NCBI GenBank assembly: GCA_028719885.1
Contig: JAQYLT010000036.1
Coordinates: 33,286-97,285, forward strand
Source of the DNA: Bacillota bacterium
GTDB taxonomy: Bacteria; Bacillota; Clostridia; Oscillospirales; Oscillospiraceae
DNA: 64,000 nt
Reading direction: 5' to 3'
Position 1 is the stretch's first letter, and each line of letters begins with the position of its first letter. A program made the translations under genes and the position numbers. Positions 22,959-31,646 of the stretch are shown here, piece by piece. The notes under the pieces were generated by a model. The model ran no database searches. It was not told where the DNA came from and was given only the letters and a program-made list of their open reading frames with translations.

Positions 22959-25627
22959 GCTTGAATCTCACTTTCCGGTGTGTCTGTAATCACATAGCGA
23001 GTGGTGTAGCCGCTGGAGAAGGCATCGCTGCTTCTTCTCAAGATTTCGGTCAGATTTCCCTGTTCGTCAAAACGGTAGGTATAAAGGGTGACGTAATGGA
23101 AGTTTTGGGAGCTGGACAGGGCAAAGGTGATCTCATTCTCACTGATGACGCTGTAGTCGGCGGGGAAGTAGTAGCAGTCATAGGTATCATTGTACCAGCT
23201 CCGCTTCAGCCAGTCGCCGAAGAAGTCATTGTTAGGCTTCTGGGTATAGCTGTGGGACAGACCGTCGGCTTTATATACGTCGTGCACCTCGGTGTCGCCG
23301 TACTTCCAAATGACCTGATCCAGGTAGCTTAGGTCATAGTAGGCGTTCCTGGGGTCTGCGATCTCCTCCACCCGGTAGTTGCCGCTCAGGGTTTTCGCAA
23401 TGGCGGCATCCACTCTGGCAAGGGCTTCCTCACCGCCTGCACCGAACACACCGCCGGTGGGGGCAATCTCAAATTCGGCGTACTGAATGATGGACTGGCT
23501 GCCGGAATAGAAGTATTTGCCCATGCGGTAGACGCCCGCATCCAGATTCCCGTAGACATCCGACCAATCCACATTGAACACCTGGGTCTTGCTGCGAATG
23601 GCAATGGTGTCCGCGCCCCAGGAGGCTGTCTGGTTTTCGCCGCCCAGGCGCTCCCAGTGTTCGCCGGTTCTCTTTTCCAGCCAGTAGGAGCAGTCGGTGG
23701 TGTAATTGGATACGCCAACGGCATTGGTGGCAAGCCAAATTTCGCCGCCGCCCGGCTGCAGCAAATCGTCATCCACCCGGAAGAAGATGCCCCAGGGGGA
23801 ATTGTTCTGGGCGGTAAAAGAGTCCTCCGGGGTGTAGTGATCGGTTCCGGAAGAGTAGCCGATGCTCTCTGCTTTCATGCAGCTTCTGCTTCTGGAAAGA
23901 ACAGTTCCGTCCTCATTGAGAGTTTCTTTGAGACGGTCGATGGATTCCAAACTGCCGTCCCCATTGAATCGGTAAGTATCCGTTCCATGGCAGCGGTTGC
24001 CGCGATAATCCGTCCACACGGAGCAGAAGGTGATTTCCTCCTGGCTGATGGTGGATTTCCCCTCTGGGAAGAGGAATTGCCGGTTCTGGTCCAGCAGGAA
24101 TGCGCGCTGCCAGTCGGCGCAGTCATATGCGGCATCCTCGCCGGTGACGGTGGAGGTGCAGTATTCTCCCAGATAGTGATTGACGGTATAGATGGTTCCG
24201 TTTCTGACGATGCGCTTCACCGGCTGGATGTTCCCGGCAGGACTTTCCTCGGAGAGCAGAACGTTGTAGCCTTGCTTGTTCACCACCGCGTTCAAGGCGG
24301 CATTGCAGCGCTCCAAAGCGGCCTCTTCTTCAGAGGGAAGCTGCTCCCTATAAATGCGGAAGCCGGTATAGAAGGTGGCGGATTCCGAAACGCTGGCAAT
24401 GGTCTGAACGATGCGGTAATCTCCTGAAGGCAGGGAACCATAGGAGAGACTCCAATCCAAATCATTGGGCCAGGTGAGGGCGGGCTCATTCCGGGAGGTG
24501 GCAAAGCCGATGCTGTACTGCTCAAACAGGGTGCCGTTGCCGGACTGGCTGGGCACGGCTTCCCACCCGGTTCCATTCCATTTTTCCAGGAAACCATTCG
24601 CCATTTCTATGGTTTCCGAGGCGGCCATGAACCGCTCCTCAATCACGTAGACCAGCTTGCCGCCGGTGGGGGAGGTGGTATCCATCAGAACCCCCACACC
24701 CCAGTCCGGATTCTCTCCCGCATCGGGCAGGGGAGCCAAAGAAACCTCCGAAGGGTCCTGATGACTCATCTGCCGAAGCGCACCTTGGGTATCGATGACC
24801 ACCTGAGCCGCTTCGGCGGGGCTGGTAATCAGGCATAGGGTGACGAAGCCCACAGCCGCGACCCCCAGCAGGCTGATCCAAAAGCCGGGCTTGCGGTAAT
24901 TCAGCACGGATTTGATGCGGTATTTCACGCTGACCTCGCCAAAGGCCACGGGGCAGGCGGCGTAGTGCACCCGGTTGGTGCTGCATTGCAGCAGGGCGGA
25001 GGAATAGGCCTTCCGCTCGTCCAGCTCCATGAACTGCACCACCCGCTGATCGCAGGCGATTTCAATATCCTTGCACAGCAGCACATAGGCAATCCACACC
25101 AGGGGATTGAACCAGTGCAGGGCCAGGGCAATGAAACCGATCATCTTAATCCAGTGGTCGCCCTTTTCCAAATGGGTCCGCTCGTGGGAGAGAATCTGCT
25201 TTTTGGTGTCCCCGGACATGCCGGTGGGTATGTAGATTTTCGGCTTCACAAAGCCCAGCACAAAGGCGGTTTCGATCTTGTCCGATTCCCAGCCCCCGGG
25301 TACCTTTACCGCGTCCCGCACCTGGCGCTGGAGCCGGGCGTAGGAGATGACGCTGACCAGTCCAATCACTGCCGCCACGGCAGCCCAGAGAAGCAGCAGC
25401 CCAGCAGTGGGATTGATGGGGATGGGAATGGTGAGGCCTTGGGGCTGGAGGCTGAAACGGCTGGTCACCGGAATGGGCATCAGCAGCCGAATTCCCGCCA
25501 GCATCCACAGGAAGCAGATGTACTTTTTCGGGGTTTTCTTCAGCAGAAGCCGCAGCAGGATCACGGCGAGAATGACGATGCTGCCGTGAAAGCTGGCGGT
25601 GAGAAGGCTTTGAAAGAAGGTACTCAT
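22925..25627 (-). CDS. M56 (BlaR1/MecR1-like) membrane metallopeptidase with long extracellular domain
   Basis: The protein is 900 residues. GGAGGA abuts the first ATG (25633) but is 6 nt from a second ATG at 25627, so the second start is preferred. The N-terminal region has several membrane helices. The zinc motif HERTH is at 148-152 and a further acidic ligand lies in DIEIACDQR. After the last helix (about 255-275, LLGVAAVGFVTLCL) come some 600 residues with no penicillin-binding SxxK/SxN/KTG pattern I can see, only repeated beta segments. The stimulus is therefore probably not a beta-lactam. It follows the BlaI-type repressor directly, as expected of a sensor protease that triggers repressor cleavage. 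Confidence 0.85.
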   Translation of the reverse strand: MSTFFQSLLTASFHGSIVILAVILLRLLLKKTPKKYICFLWMLAGIRLLMPIPVTSRFSLQPQGLTIPIPINPTAGLLLLWAAVAAVIGLVSVISYARLQRQVRDAVKVPGGWESDKIETAFVLGFVKPKIYIPTGMSGDTKKQILSHERTHLEKGDHWIKMIGFIALALHWFNPLVWIAYVLLCKDIEIACDQRVVQFMELDERKAYSSALLQCSTNRVHYAACPVAFGEVSVKYRIKSVLNYRKPGFWISLLGVAAVGFVTLCLITSPAEAAQVVIDTQGALRQMSHQDPSEVSLAPLPDAGENPDWGVGVLMDTTSPTGGKLVYVIEERFMAASETIEMANGFLEKWNGTGWEAVPSQSGNGTLFEQYSIGFATSRNEPALTWPNDLDWSLSYGSLPSGDYRIVQTIASVSESATFYTGFRIYREQLPSEEEAALERCNAALNAVVNKQGYNVLLSEESPAGNIQPVKRIVRNGTIYTVNHYLGEYCTSTVTGEDAAYDCADWQRAFLLDQNRQFLFPEGKSTISQEEITFCSVWTDYRGNRCHGTDTYRFNGDGSLESIDRLKETLNEDGTVLSRSRSCMKAESIGYSSGTDHYTPEDSFTAQNNSPWGIFFRVDDDLLQPGGGEIWLATNAVGVSNYTTDCSYWLEKRTGEHWERLGGENQTASWGADTIAIRSKTQVFNVDWSDVYGNLDAGVYRMGKYFYSGSQSIIQYAEFEIAPTGGVFGAGGEEALARVDAAIAKTLSGNYRVEEIADPRNAYYDLSYLDQVIWKYGDTEVHDVYKADGLSHSYTQKPNNDFFGDWLKRSWYNDTYDCYYFPADYSVISENEITFALSSSQNFHYVTLYTYRFDEQGNLTEILRRSSDAFSSGYTTRYVITDTPESEIQAWVEQVEAARS

Positions 25628-25629
25628 AT

Positions 25630-25992
25630 TCATTCCTCCTGGTAGCTGTCGATCATGGCCTGCAATTGTTCCACTTCGGATTTGGTCAGACGCTTGCTTT
25701 TGGAAAAGGCAGCCAGGAAGGCAGGCATGGAGCCCTCAAAGGTTTCCTCCATCATTTCCTCCAGCCTGGCCTTCTGGGCCTCTTCCTTGGAAATCAGGCT
25801 GGTCACAATGGTATTCTCATTCTGCACAACCCCCCGCTCCGCCAGACGGCGGATGACGGTGTAGGTGGTGGCCTTGGACCAGCCCAGCTGCTCCTTGCAC
25901 AGGGAAACCAGCTTGGTGGAATTCACCGGCTCATTTTCCCAAAGCAGCAGGCAAAACCGGTATTCGCTTTCAAAAATCTTTGGGGTCGCCAT
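25630..25992 (-). CDS. BlaI/MecI-family transcriptional repressor
   Basis: The protein is 120 residues, the usual length. The N-terminal winged helix has ESEYRFCLLLWENEP and the recognition helix near WSKATTYTVIRRLAERG. The C-terminal dimerisation helices include EEMMEETFEGSMPAFLAAF. The start has GAGGAGG upstream. The stop lies in the ribosome site and first Met region of the M56 gene, so the two are coupled. It should repress its own operon until the M56 protein is activated. The twin dyads at 26831-26876 are the likely target (inference), although they lack the TACA/TGTA core of classical BlaI and CopY operators. Confidence 0.9.
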   Translation of the reverse strand: MATPKIFESEYRFCLLLWENEPVNSTKLVSLCKEQLGWSKATTYTVIRRLAERGVVQNENTIVTSLISKEEAQKARLEEMMEETFEGSMPAFLAAFSKSKRLTKSEVEQLQAMIDSYQEE

Positions 25993-26007
25993 GGCAATTC
26001 CTCCTCG

Positions 26008-26805
26008 TCAGTTTCCGATGTAGTTGTTGTCCTTTTTCACGCCGTCGATGGTGATGTTTTCGGTGTCGTGGAGCATGAAAGGCGTGCCGTCGTAGCGGAC
26101 ACCGTCATACACCTCGCCCAAATCCCGGATGGTGTTGCCGTTGAAAGTGACATCCTTGCAGCCCACCATGTAAATGCCGCCCCAGCTGCATTCATAGATA
26201 TCGCAGTTTGCAACCTGGATGTTCTTGGACATGTCTGCCCAAACACCAACCACGCCGCAGCCATACAGGCCGCAGTTGTTGATGAGGATATCCTGGCTGC
26301 CCCGGAAGCCGATGACACCGCCAGTGCAGGAGCCGGGCTCGATGGTGTGTCCGGCGGTGAAGCCCTCCACGGTGATGGCGCTGCAGTTTTCAAAATTGAT
26401 TACGTGGGCGTAACGGGGACGGGCGGATACGGTGTGAGCGGTGATGTCGTCTCCCTCGGCCCGGATGGTCAGGTTGCTCAAATCCCGGATGGTGAGCTGA
26501 ACACCGTCGAATACCTCTTCCCAGTAGTAGTATTCCGTGCTGGTCTTGCCGTATCCCGTTGCAGTGCTCAAATCGAAATATTCTGCATCCAGAATGATTT
26601 CCGTGTCCGGAGCCAGAGCGGCCAGAAGCTCATCCACGCTGGAAACGTGCACCTGGGTCTGGTCGCCGGTGGATACGGGGGTGAATTCCGCCATGGCGGG
26701 CTTCGTTTCTTCGGTGGACTGCGCCATGGCGATGGGAAGGTAGCAGCTTGCCGCCAGAGTGAGCAGCAGCGCAAGGCTGAGAAGAATGCGGAATGCTTGT
26801 TTCAT
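26008..26805 (-). CDS. Secreted right-handed parallel beta-helix protein
   Basis: The protein is 265 residues with a clear signal peptide (residues 1-28, ending near AMAQS). The mature part reads as successive beta-helix rungs with regularly spaced I/V/N positions (LTIRDLSNLTIRAEG, INFENCSAITVEGF, DILINNCGLYGCG, IQVANCDIYECS, VTFNGNTIRDLG). The family (NosD/pectate-lyase-like) binds or cleaves polysaccharides, but I see no catalytic residues. It is the first gene of the operon, 15 nt before the BlaI-type repressor, and so is a likely regulated output. The C-terminus ends abruptly after the last rung. Confidence 0.75.
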   Translation of the reverse strand: MKQAFRILLSLALLLTLAASCYLPIAMAQSTEETKPAMAEFTPVSTGDQTQVHVSSVDELLAALAPDTEIILDAEYFDLSTATGYGKTSTEYYYWEEVFDGVQLTIRDLSNLTIRAEGDDITAHTVSARPRYAHVINFENCSAITVEGFTAGHTIEPGSCTGGVIGFRGSQDILINNCGLYGCGVVGVWADMSKNIQVANCDIYECSWGGIYMVGCKDVTFNGNTIRDLGEVYDGVRYDGTPFMLHDTENITIDGVKKDNNYIGN

Positions 26806-26830
26806 TTGGATCGTCTCCTTTTTAAAAATT

Positions 26831-26887
26831 GGTCTAACGCGCTAAACCTCATGCTTGAAGTCTAACACGTTAAACCAGTTCTGTCAA
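26831..26887 (-). promoter_or_regulatory. Operon promoter with twin operator dyads
   Basis: On the minus strand TTGACA (26887-26882) is 17 bp from TAGACT (26864-26859). Two near-identical imperfect dyads are present: 26859-26876, covering the -10 and part of the spacer, and 26831-26848, just after the expected start site. On the plus strand they read AGTCTAACACGTTAAACC and GGTCTAACGCGCTAAACC, centred 28 bp apart. The layout fits repression by a dimeric regulator bound at two sites. Confidence 0.7.
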
Positions 26888-26925
26888 GGACTATTTTGAA
26901 ATCTTAAGAATTTCCAGAGGTGATT

Positions 26926-27219
26926 CGTAGGGAACGGATTTATCCGTTCCGCCCGGTAACGTTTTCATGGGGTGCACGTTGGATGGGAAAATGTTAAAAA
27001 AGGAAACCGTTACCATCCAACGAACCATGGATGTTAATTGACATTTCGGAACGGATAAATTCGTTCCCTACGCACACATTGGAACATATCCCATTCAACG
27101 AACCTGACAAATTCCAATTTATCGGGGCAGTACCGGTCGAGGGGCCCAGGAGTTGTGGGTCGATTGCCCAAGGTTCGTAACGAATTGGCCGCGGGGCCTC
27201 CCCGCCGAATTCCAATTCG
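26926..27219. repeat. MITE-like inverted repeats in a gene-free stretch
   Basis: Between 26888 and 27293 I see no gene. Arms of 25 nt at 26926-26950 and 27048-27072 are inverted copies with one mismatch, starting CGTAGGGAACG; each arm is itself a hairpin. Inside lie the complementary segments TTGGATGG (about 26980) and CCATCCAA (about 27013). A second hairpin follows at 27181-27219 (CGAATTGG with CCAATTCG, and GCGGGG with CCCCGC inside). No transposase is present. This fits a non-autonomous element or a dispersed palindromic repeat. Confidence 0.6.
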
Positions 27220-27293
27220 TCTGATTGCTGCCTGGAACTGATTACCACAATGTGAATTTTTTGTGCTGCAATCTTAAGATTCTCTTTTCCTCA

Positions 27294-27346
27294 TTGACTT
27301 TCTCAAACCCACTGGATATAATTACCTCGCCGTTTTAAAAACGGCG
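27294..27346 (+). promoter_or_regulatory. Strong promoter plus 5'-leader palindrome
   Basis: TTGACT (27294-27299), 17 bp, TATAAT (27317-27322). Just downstream, at the expected transcript start, is the palindrome CGCCGTTTT-A-AAAACGGCG (27328-27346). It could be an operator or an RNA hairpin. Confidence 0.75.
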
Positions 27347-27384
27347 TTGCAGAACGAATTTTTACCAGATAAAAGGAGATTCAA

Positions 27385-28110
27385 ATGAAATATCAAAAAA
27401 TGATTTTCTTTGGCTTGGCCCTTTCCCTTACATTGGCCCTTTCCGCCTGTGAAGCGTCCTCCCGGGAGCCGGACCTTGCCCAGCAGTCCACCGCCCCGGT
27501 GGAGCAGATCATTGACACTTCGGAACAGACTACAGCCACCCTCCCGACCTCCCAGTTTTGGGACGATGTGGTGGAGCTGGTAAATCCGACAGGGGATACC
27601 ACCACGGTTTACAAGCTGGACGATGGCCGGTATCTGGACCGGATGGACCGTTTCTTCACCTATGACGGTGTGGAGAACTGGACCTGTGACGATGGCAGCA
27701 TCTGGAACCGGAAGCCCGATGCCACGGCAGCCACCACAAATGTCTATGCCGAATTTGCCATTGAGCGTTTGCTGGCCCAGCGCCCTGACCATTTCTTCTT
27801 CAGTGACGCGGCCGGAAACGAATATGCCAGCAAGGTGGTGCTTTCCTTTGACACTACCATCACCAATTTCCGTTTTCTCCAATTGGAAGGGAATTTCGAC
27901 CAGGCAGGGGAGTTCCTCTGCACCGACATGCAGGTGCTCTATTCCAGGGACGAAATCACCGAAAACGATCTGATGGTGGTGGAAACGGTATTGGAGGGCC
28001 TGGCGCCCAACCGGGGCATCAGCTTTGTGGATGCAGGTGGGAATACCCGGTATTACTATCTCACCGTCAGCGGGGAGGACAATGTGCCGCTGCTGACTCC
28101 GTTCCAATAA
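27385..28110 (+). CDS. Putative lipoprotein of unknown function
   Basis: The protein is 241 residues. The signal peptide ends in the lipobox LSAC (Cys near residue 22), followed by a short Ser/Thr/Pro-rich linker. The globular part has aromatic-rich beta-like segments (WDDVVELV, YKLDDGRYLDRMDRF, DDGSIWNR) and repeated acidic turns, but no catalytic motif I recognise. AAAAGGAG precedes the start. It has its own promoter and the next gene has another, so it is probably monocistronic. Confidence 0.7.
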   Translation: MKYQKMIFFGLALSLTLALSACEASSREPDLAQQSTAPVEQIIDTSEQTTATLPTSQFWDDVVELVNPTGDTTTVYKLDDGRYLDRMDRFFTYDGVENWTCDDGSIWNRKPDATAATTNVYAEFAIERLLAQRPDHFFFSDAAGNEYASKVVLSFDTTITNFRFLQLEGNFDQAGEFLCTDMQVLYSRDEITENDLMVVETVLEGLAPNRGISFVDAGGNTRYYYLTVSGEDNVPLLTPFQ

Positions 28111-28132
28111 CCGGGAAAAGGACAGATTGTTG

Positions 28133-28161
28133 TTGCTATTTCCTCAAAATCGTAGTATAAT
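28133..28161 (+). promoter_or_regulatory. Promoter of pgi
   Basis: TTGCTA (28133-28138), 17 bp, TATAAT (28156-28161). Confidence 0.75.
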
Positions 28162-28222
28162 GCCCATGAAAGTAGTCCCTTCCAGATTTCAAACATTTTC
28201 TACATATGAGGAGGAAATCCAC

Positions 28223-29803
28223 ATGATCGCATGGAAAAACATGGATTCTCTGGCTTCTTACCGGAAGCTGGGGGAGATGAAGCGGGTGAACCTGGCTGCT
28301 GCCATGGCTGGAGAAAGCGGCGCAGATCGTGTCAAAGCCTACACGGTTCCCATGGGCGCCGGGATGGCGTTCAATTATGGCGCCAGACCTGTTGACGATG
28401 AGATTCTCTCTGCCCTTTCTGAATTCGCCAAGGAAGCTCAGCTGACCGAGAAATTCGCCGCTCTGTATAACGGCGAGGTCATCAACACCGGCGAGAAGCG
28501 GCGTGTGCTGCATCACCTGTGCCGGGGCCAGCTGGGTGAGGACGTTGTGGCCGACGGCGTGAACAAGCGGGAGTTCTACCTGGGGGAGCAGAAGAAGATT
28601 GCCGATTTTGCGAACAAGGTTCATTCCGGCGAGATCGCCAATGCTGCCGGTGAGAAATTCACCACCGTCTGTCAGATCGGCATCGGCGGCTCCGATCTGG
28701 GCCCCCGGGCCATCTACCTGGCGCTGGAAAACTGGGCCAAGGTCAACGGCACCCTGAAAATGAAGGCTGCTTTCATCTCCAATGTGGACCCCGACGATGC
28801 AGCCGGTGTGCTGAGCAACCTGGATTTGGTCCACTCCCTGTTTATCCTGGTCTCCAAATCCGGCACCACCCTGGAAACCCTGACCAACGAGTCTTTTGTC
28901 AAGGACGCTTTGAAAAAGGCGGGACTGAACCCCTCCAAGCATATGATTGCCGTGACCAGCGAGACTTCTCCGCTGGCTAAGAGCGCCGACTATCTGGCAG
29001 CTTTCTTCATGGATGATTACATCGGCGGCCGGTTCTCCTCTTCCTCCGGCGTGGGCGGCGCAGTGCTGTCCCTGGCCTTTGGACCTGATGTGTTCGCCAA
29101 ATTCCTGGAGGGTGCCTCTGAGGCGGATAAACTGGCAAAGAATGAAAAGCTGACCGAAAATCCCGCCATGCTGGATGCCCTCATCGGCGTTTATGAGCGG
29201 AACATCCTGGGCTATCCCACCACTGCCGTGCTGCCCTATTCCCAGGCCCTCAGCCGGTTCCCGGCCCATTTGCAGCAGCTGGACATGGAGTCCAACGGCA
29301 AGTCTGTGAACCGTTTCGGCGAGCCCGTTCACTACGCCACCGGCCCCGTGATTTTCGGCGAGCCTGGCACCAACGGTCAGCACTCTTTCTATCAGCTGCT
29401 GCACCAGGGCACCGATCTCATTCCGCTGCAGTTTGTCGGCTTCCGGAACAGCCAGATGGGCACCGATGTGGTGATTCAGGGCAGCACCAGCCAGCAAAAG
29501 CTCTGCGCCAATGTGGCCGCTCAGATTGTGGCTTTTGCCTGTGGCAAGGACGATGAAAACCTGAATAAGAAGTTCAATGGCGGTCGTCCCTCCAGCATCA
29601 TCATTGGCGACAAGCTGACTCCCCAGGCGGTTGGCGCTCTGCTGGCCCACTTTGAGAACAAGGTGATGTTCCAGGGCTTTGCCTGGAACGTGAACTCCTT
29701 TGACCAGGAGGGCGTCCAGCTGGGCAAGATTCTGGCCAAGAAGGTTTTGGCCCATGACTGCGACGGCGCACTGAAGGTTTACAGCGAGCTGCTGAACATC
29801 TGA
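28223..29803 (+). CDS. pgi: Glucose-6-phosphate isomerase
   Basis: The protein is 526 residues. ATG 28223 follows GAGGAGG; an upstream in-frame start at 28127 lies in the promoter and is rejected. The phosphosugar-binding segments are clear: GIGGSDLGPRA, SKSGTTLETL, the GGRFSSSSGVG loop and the C-terminal lysine region. The enzyme interconverts glucose-6-phosphate and fructose-6-phosphate in glycolysis. The sequence resembles the longer bacterial type rather than the ~450-residue Bacillus type. Single gene closed by a strong terminator. Confidence 0.95.
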   Translation: MIAWKNMDSLASYRKLGEMKRVNLAAAMAGESGADRVKAYTVPMGAGMAFNYGARPVDDEILSALSEFAKEAQLTEKFAALYNGEVINTGEKRRVLHHLCRGQLGEDVVADGVNKREFYLGEQKKIADFANKVHSGEIANAAGEKFTTVCQIGIGGSDLGPRAIYLALENWAKVNGTLKMKAAFISNVDPDDAAGVLSNLDLVHSLFILVSKSGTTLETLTNESFVKDALKKAGLNPSKHMIAVTSETSPLAKSADYLAAFFMDDYIGGRFSSSSGVGGAVLSLAFGPDVFAKFLEGASEADKLAKNEKLTENPAMLDALIGVYERNILGYPTTAVLPYSQALSRFPAHLQQLDMESNGKSVNRFGEPVHYATGPVIFGEPGTNGQHSFYQLLHQGTDLIPLQFVGFRNSQMGTDVVIQGSTSQQKLCANVAAQIVAFACGKDDENLNKKFNGGRPSSIIIGDKLTPQAVGALLAHFENKVMFQGFAWNVNSFDQEGVQLGKILAKKVLAHDCDGALKVYSELLNI

Positions 29804-29812
29804 TAAAAGGAT

Positions 29813-29852
29813 AACCCGGGATTTCCTGCGTGGAATCCCGGGTTTTGTTTTT
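29813..29852 (+). terminator. Terminator of pgi
   Basis: AACCCGGGATT (29813-29823) pairs with AATCCCGGGTT (29834-29844), followed by TTGTTTTTAG. Confidence 0.9.
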
Positions 29853-31248
29853 AGCTTTTTTGATTTAATTCTTTGTAGGTGCCAATGATGAGTATCACAG
29901 CAACAAGGAATGTCAGCGCGTCGGACAGGGGCATGGAGTACAGCACCCCGTCCAGTCCAAAGAAAACCGGCAGCAGCAGCGCAAATCCCACACCGAAGAC
30001 GATTTCCCGAATCATGGAGAGAATCGTGGAGGCGGCCGCCTTGCCCATGGCCTGCAAAAAGATGAAGCATGCCTTGTTCACACAGGCAAAGACCATCATG
30101 CACAGGTAAACGCGGAAGGCTTTCACCGCGAATTCCGTATAGTATGCGCTCTCGTTGGCCGCGCCAAAAATGCCGATCAGCTGCCGGGGGAAGCACTCCA
30201 CCAGAATCAGCGCCGCCAGACCCACTCCGGCCTCAGAGATGAGAAGCCTGGTAAACAGCTCTTTTACGCGGTCCCGCTTTCCTGCGCCCATATTAAATCC
30301 CACAATGGGAATGCAGCCGGCTGCGAGGCCAACCACGATGGAGATGACAATTTGGAAGAATTTCATCACAATCCCAACCACGGCCATTGGAATCTGGGCG
30401 TATTGCTCCTGGCCGAAGATGGGGTCCATTCCGCCGTATTTCCGCAGCATGTTATTGATGGCAGCCATAGCGGCCACCAGACTGATTTGTGAAAGAAAGC
30501 TGGTAATACCCAAAACCAGCGTTTTTCCGCAGACAGAGCCGGACAGCCGATAGTGACAGCTTTTCGGCTTGATGATTTTCATGTTTATCAGGTAGTAAAG
30601 CGCCAAAAACGCGGTCACCATTTGCCCGAGGACGGTGGCCACCGCCGCGCCCATCATTCCCCAGCGGAATCCGAAAATGAAAATCGGATCGAAAATGATG
30701 TTGACAAGAGCGCCCGCCAGGGTGGAAACCATGGCAAATCTGGGATTCCCATCCGCCCGGATAATGGGATTCATTGCCTGACCGAACATGTAAAAGGGGA
30801 GCCCCAGGGTGATGTAAAAGAAATACTCGTGGGAATGATAAAAGGTTTCCGGATTTACCGTGCCGCCAAACAGGGCGATAATCTGGTCTGAGAAGATCAG
30901 ATAGAGCGCGGTGAGAATCAACCCGCTGGTCACCGTCATGATGACGGAATTGCCCACACTCACCTTTGCGGTTTCGGTATCCTGCTTGCCCAGACTGATG
31001 CTGACAAATGCACAGCAGCCATCGCCAATCATTACCGCAATGGCCAGCGCAACCACCGTCAAGGGGAAAACAACGGTGTTCGCCGCATTGCCGTAGGAGC
31101 CCAGGTAACTGGCATTGGCGATAAAGATCTGGTCAACGATGTTGTAGAGTGCTCCTACCAGAAGAGAGATGATACAGGGGACGGCATACTGCCTCATCAG
31201 GTTCCCAATCTGCTCCGTCCCCAGATGGTGATTCGTTTGTTGTTCCAT
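29851..31248 (-). CDS. MATE-family multidrug/toxin efflux transporter
   Basis: The protein is about 465 residues from the ATG at 31248, which is preceded by AAAGGAAC; the ATG at 31269 sits inside the leader hairpin region. About twelve membrane helices are evident in two related halves. Family-typical segments include LVGALYNIVDQIFIA near the N-terminus, GDGCCAFVSISLG, and the second-half counterpart GCIPIVGFNMGAG. It should export cationic compounds using a Na+ or H+ gradient. The substrate is unknown. The leader hairpin at 31276-31320 suggests regulation together with the small gene upstream. Confidence 0.9.
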   Translation of the reverse strand: MEQQTNHHLGTEQIGNLMRQYAVPCIISLLVGALYNIVDQIFIANASYLGSYGNAANTVVFPLTVVALAIAVMIGDGCCAFVSISLGKQDTETAKVSVGNSVIMTVTSGLILTALYLIFSDQIIALFGGTVNPETFYHSHEYFFYITLGLPFYMFGQAMNPIIRADGNPRFAMVSTLAGALVNIIFDPIFIFGFRWGMMGAAVATVLGQMVTAFLALYYLINMKIIKPKSCHYRLSGSVCGKTLVLGITSFLSQISLVAAMAAINNMLRKYGGMDPIFGQEQYAQIPMAVVGIVMKFFQIVISIVVGLAAGCIPIVGFNMGAGKRDRVKELFTRLLISEAGVGLAALILVECFPRQLIGIFGAANESAYYTEFAVKAFRVYLCMMVFACVNKACFIFLQAMGKAAASTILSMIREIVFGVGFALLLPVFFGLDGVLYSMPLSDALTFLVAVILIIGTYKELNQKS

Positions 31249-31269
31249 TGGTATCACGTTCCTTTGCAT

Positions 31270-31320
31270 AAAAATAGCGTACAGCCTACAGTGCCGGATT
31301 TACGCCATAGGCTACACGCT
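31270..31320 (-). promoter_or_regulatory. Hairpin with U-run in the MATE leader (copy 2 of a pair)
   Basis: On the minus strand, arms 31320-31308 and 31288-31276 pair imperfectly (AGCGTGTAGCCTA with TAGGCTGTACGCT) and are followed by ATTTTTATG. The apical part carries GGCGTAAATCCGG, also present in the hairpin at 31593-31634. It may be an attenuator, or simply the terminator of the small gene upstream. Confidence 0.55.
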
Positions 31321-31327
31321 TGATGTA

Positions 31328-31567
31328 TTAGTCCAGATAATTGCCCACCGGGCAGGCGTTGTATTGCTTAATGACCTTTACGATGATAGAACCGTCTTCC
31401 TGGGGGACTTCCTCCAGGATTTTATATCTCGTGCGGTTCCGTTCCAGATTTGCCCTGTAATGGGCCACTTCCTCCTTTACCACTTTCACAGCTTGTTCAT
31501 ACTCCATGTCTTCTTTCAGAAGAAAGTGGAGTGTTTGGCAGATGCATGCGGCTTGAATCCGTTTCAT
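31328..31567 (-). CDS. Small conserved-looking protein, 79 residues, unknown
   Basis: The ATG at 31567 follows AAAGAGG; the upstream in-frame start lies in the leader hairpin. The N-terminus has a helical, cysteine-containing stretch (KRIQAACICQTLHF), followed by a long charged helix and a strand pair ending DGSIIVKVIKQYN. There is no signal or membrane segment. It sits between two related hairpins and directly upstream of a MATE transporter on the same strand. I cannot assign a function; a small regulator or partner of the transporter is conceivable but untested. Confidence 0.65.
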   Translation of the reverse strand: MKRIQAACICQTLHFLLKEDMEYEQAVKVVKEEVAHYRANLERNRTRYKILEEVPQEDGSIIVKVIKQYNACPVGNYLD

Positions 31568-31583
31568 GATGATAACCTCTTTC

Positions 31584-31634
31584 AAAAAAATAAGCGGCAT
31601 ATCTACGCAACTGGATTTACGCAGATATGCCACT
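31584..31634 (-). promoter_or_regulatory. Hairpin with U-run in the small-gene leader (copy 1 of a pair)
   Basis: On the minus strand, arms 31634-31623 and 31604-31593 pair (AGTGGCATATCT with AGATATGCCGCT). The loop region reads GCGTAAATCCAG and the hairpin is followed by TTATTTTTTTG. It begins at about the predicted transcript start and ends just before the ribosome site, as in an attenuator. Confidence 0.6.
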
Positions 31635-31646
31635 CGTTACAGAAAT

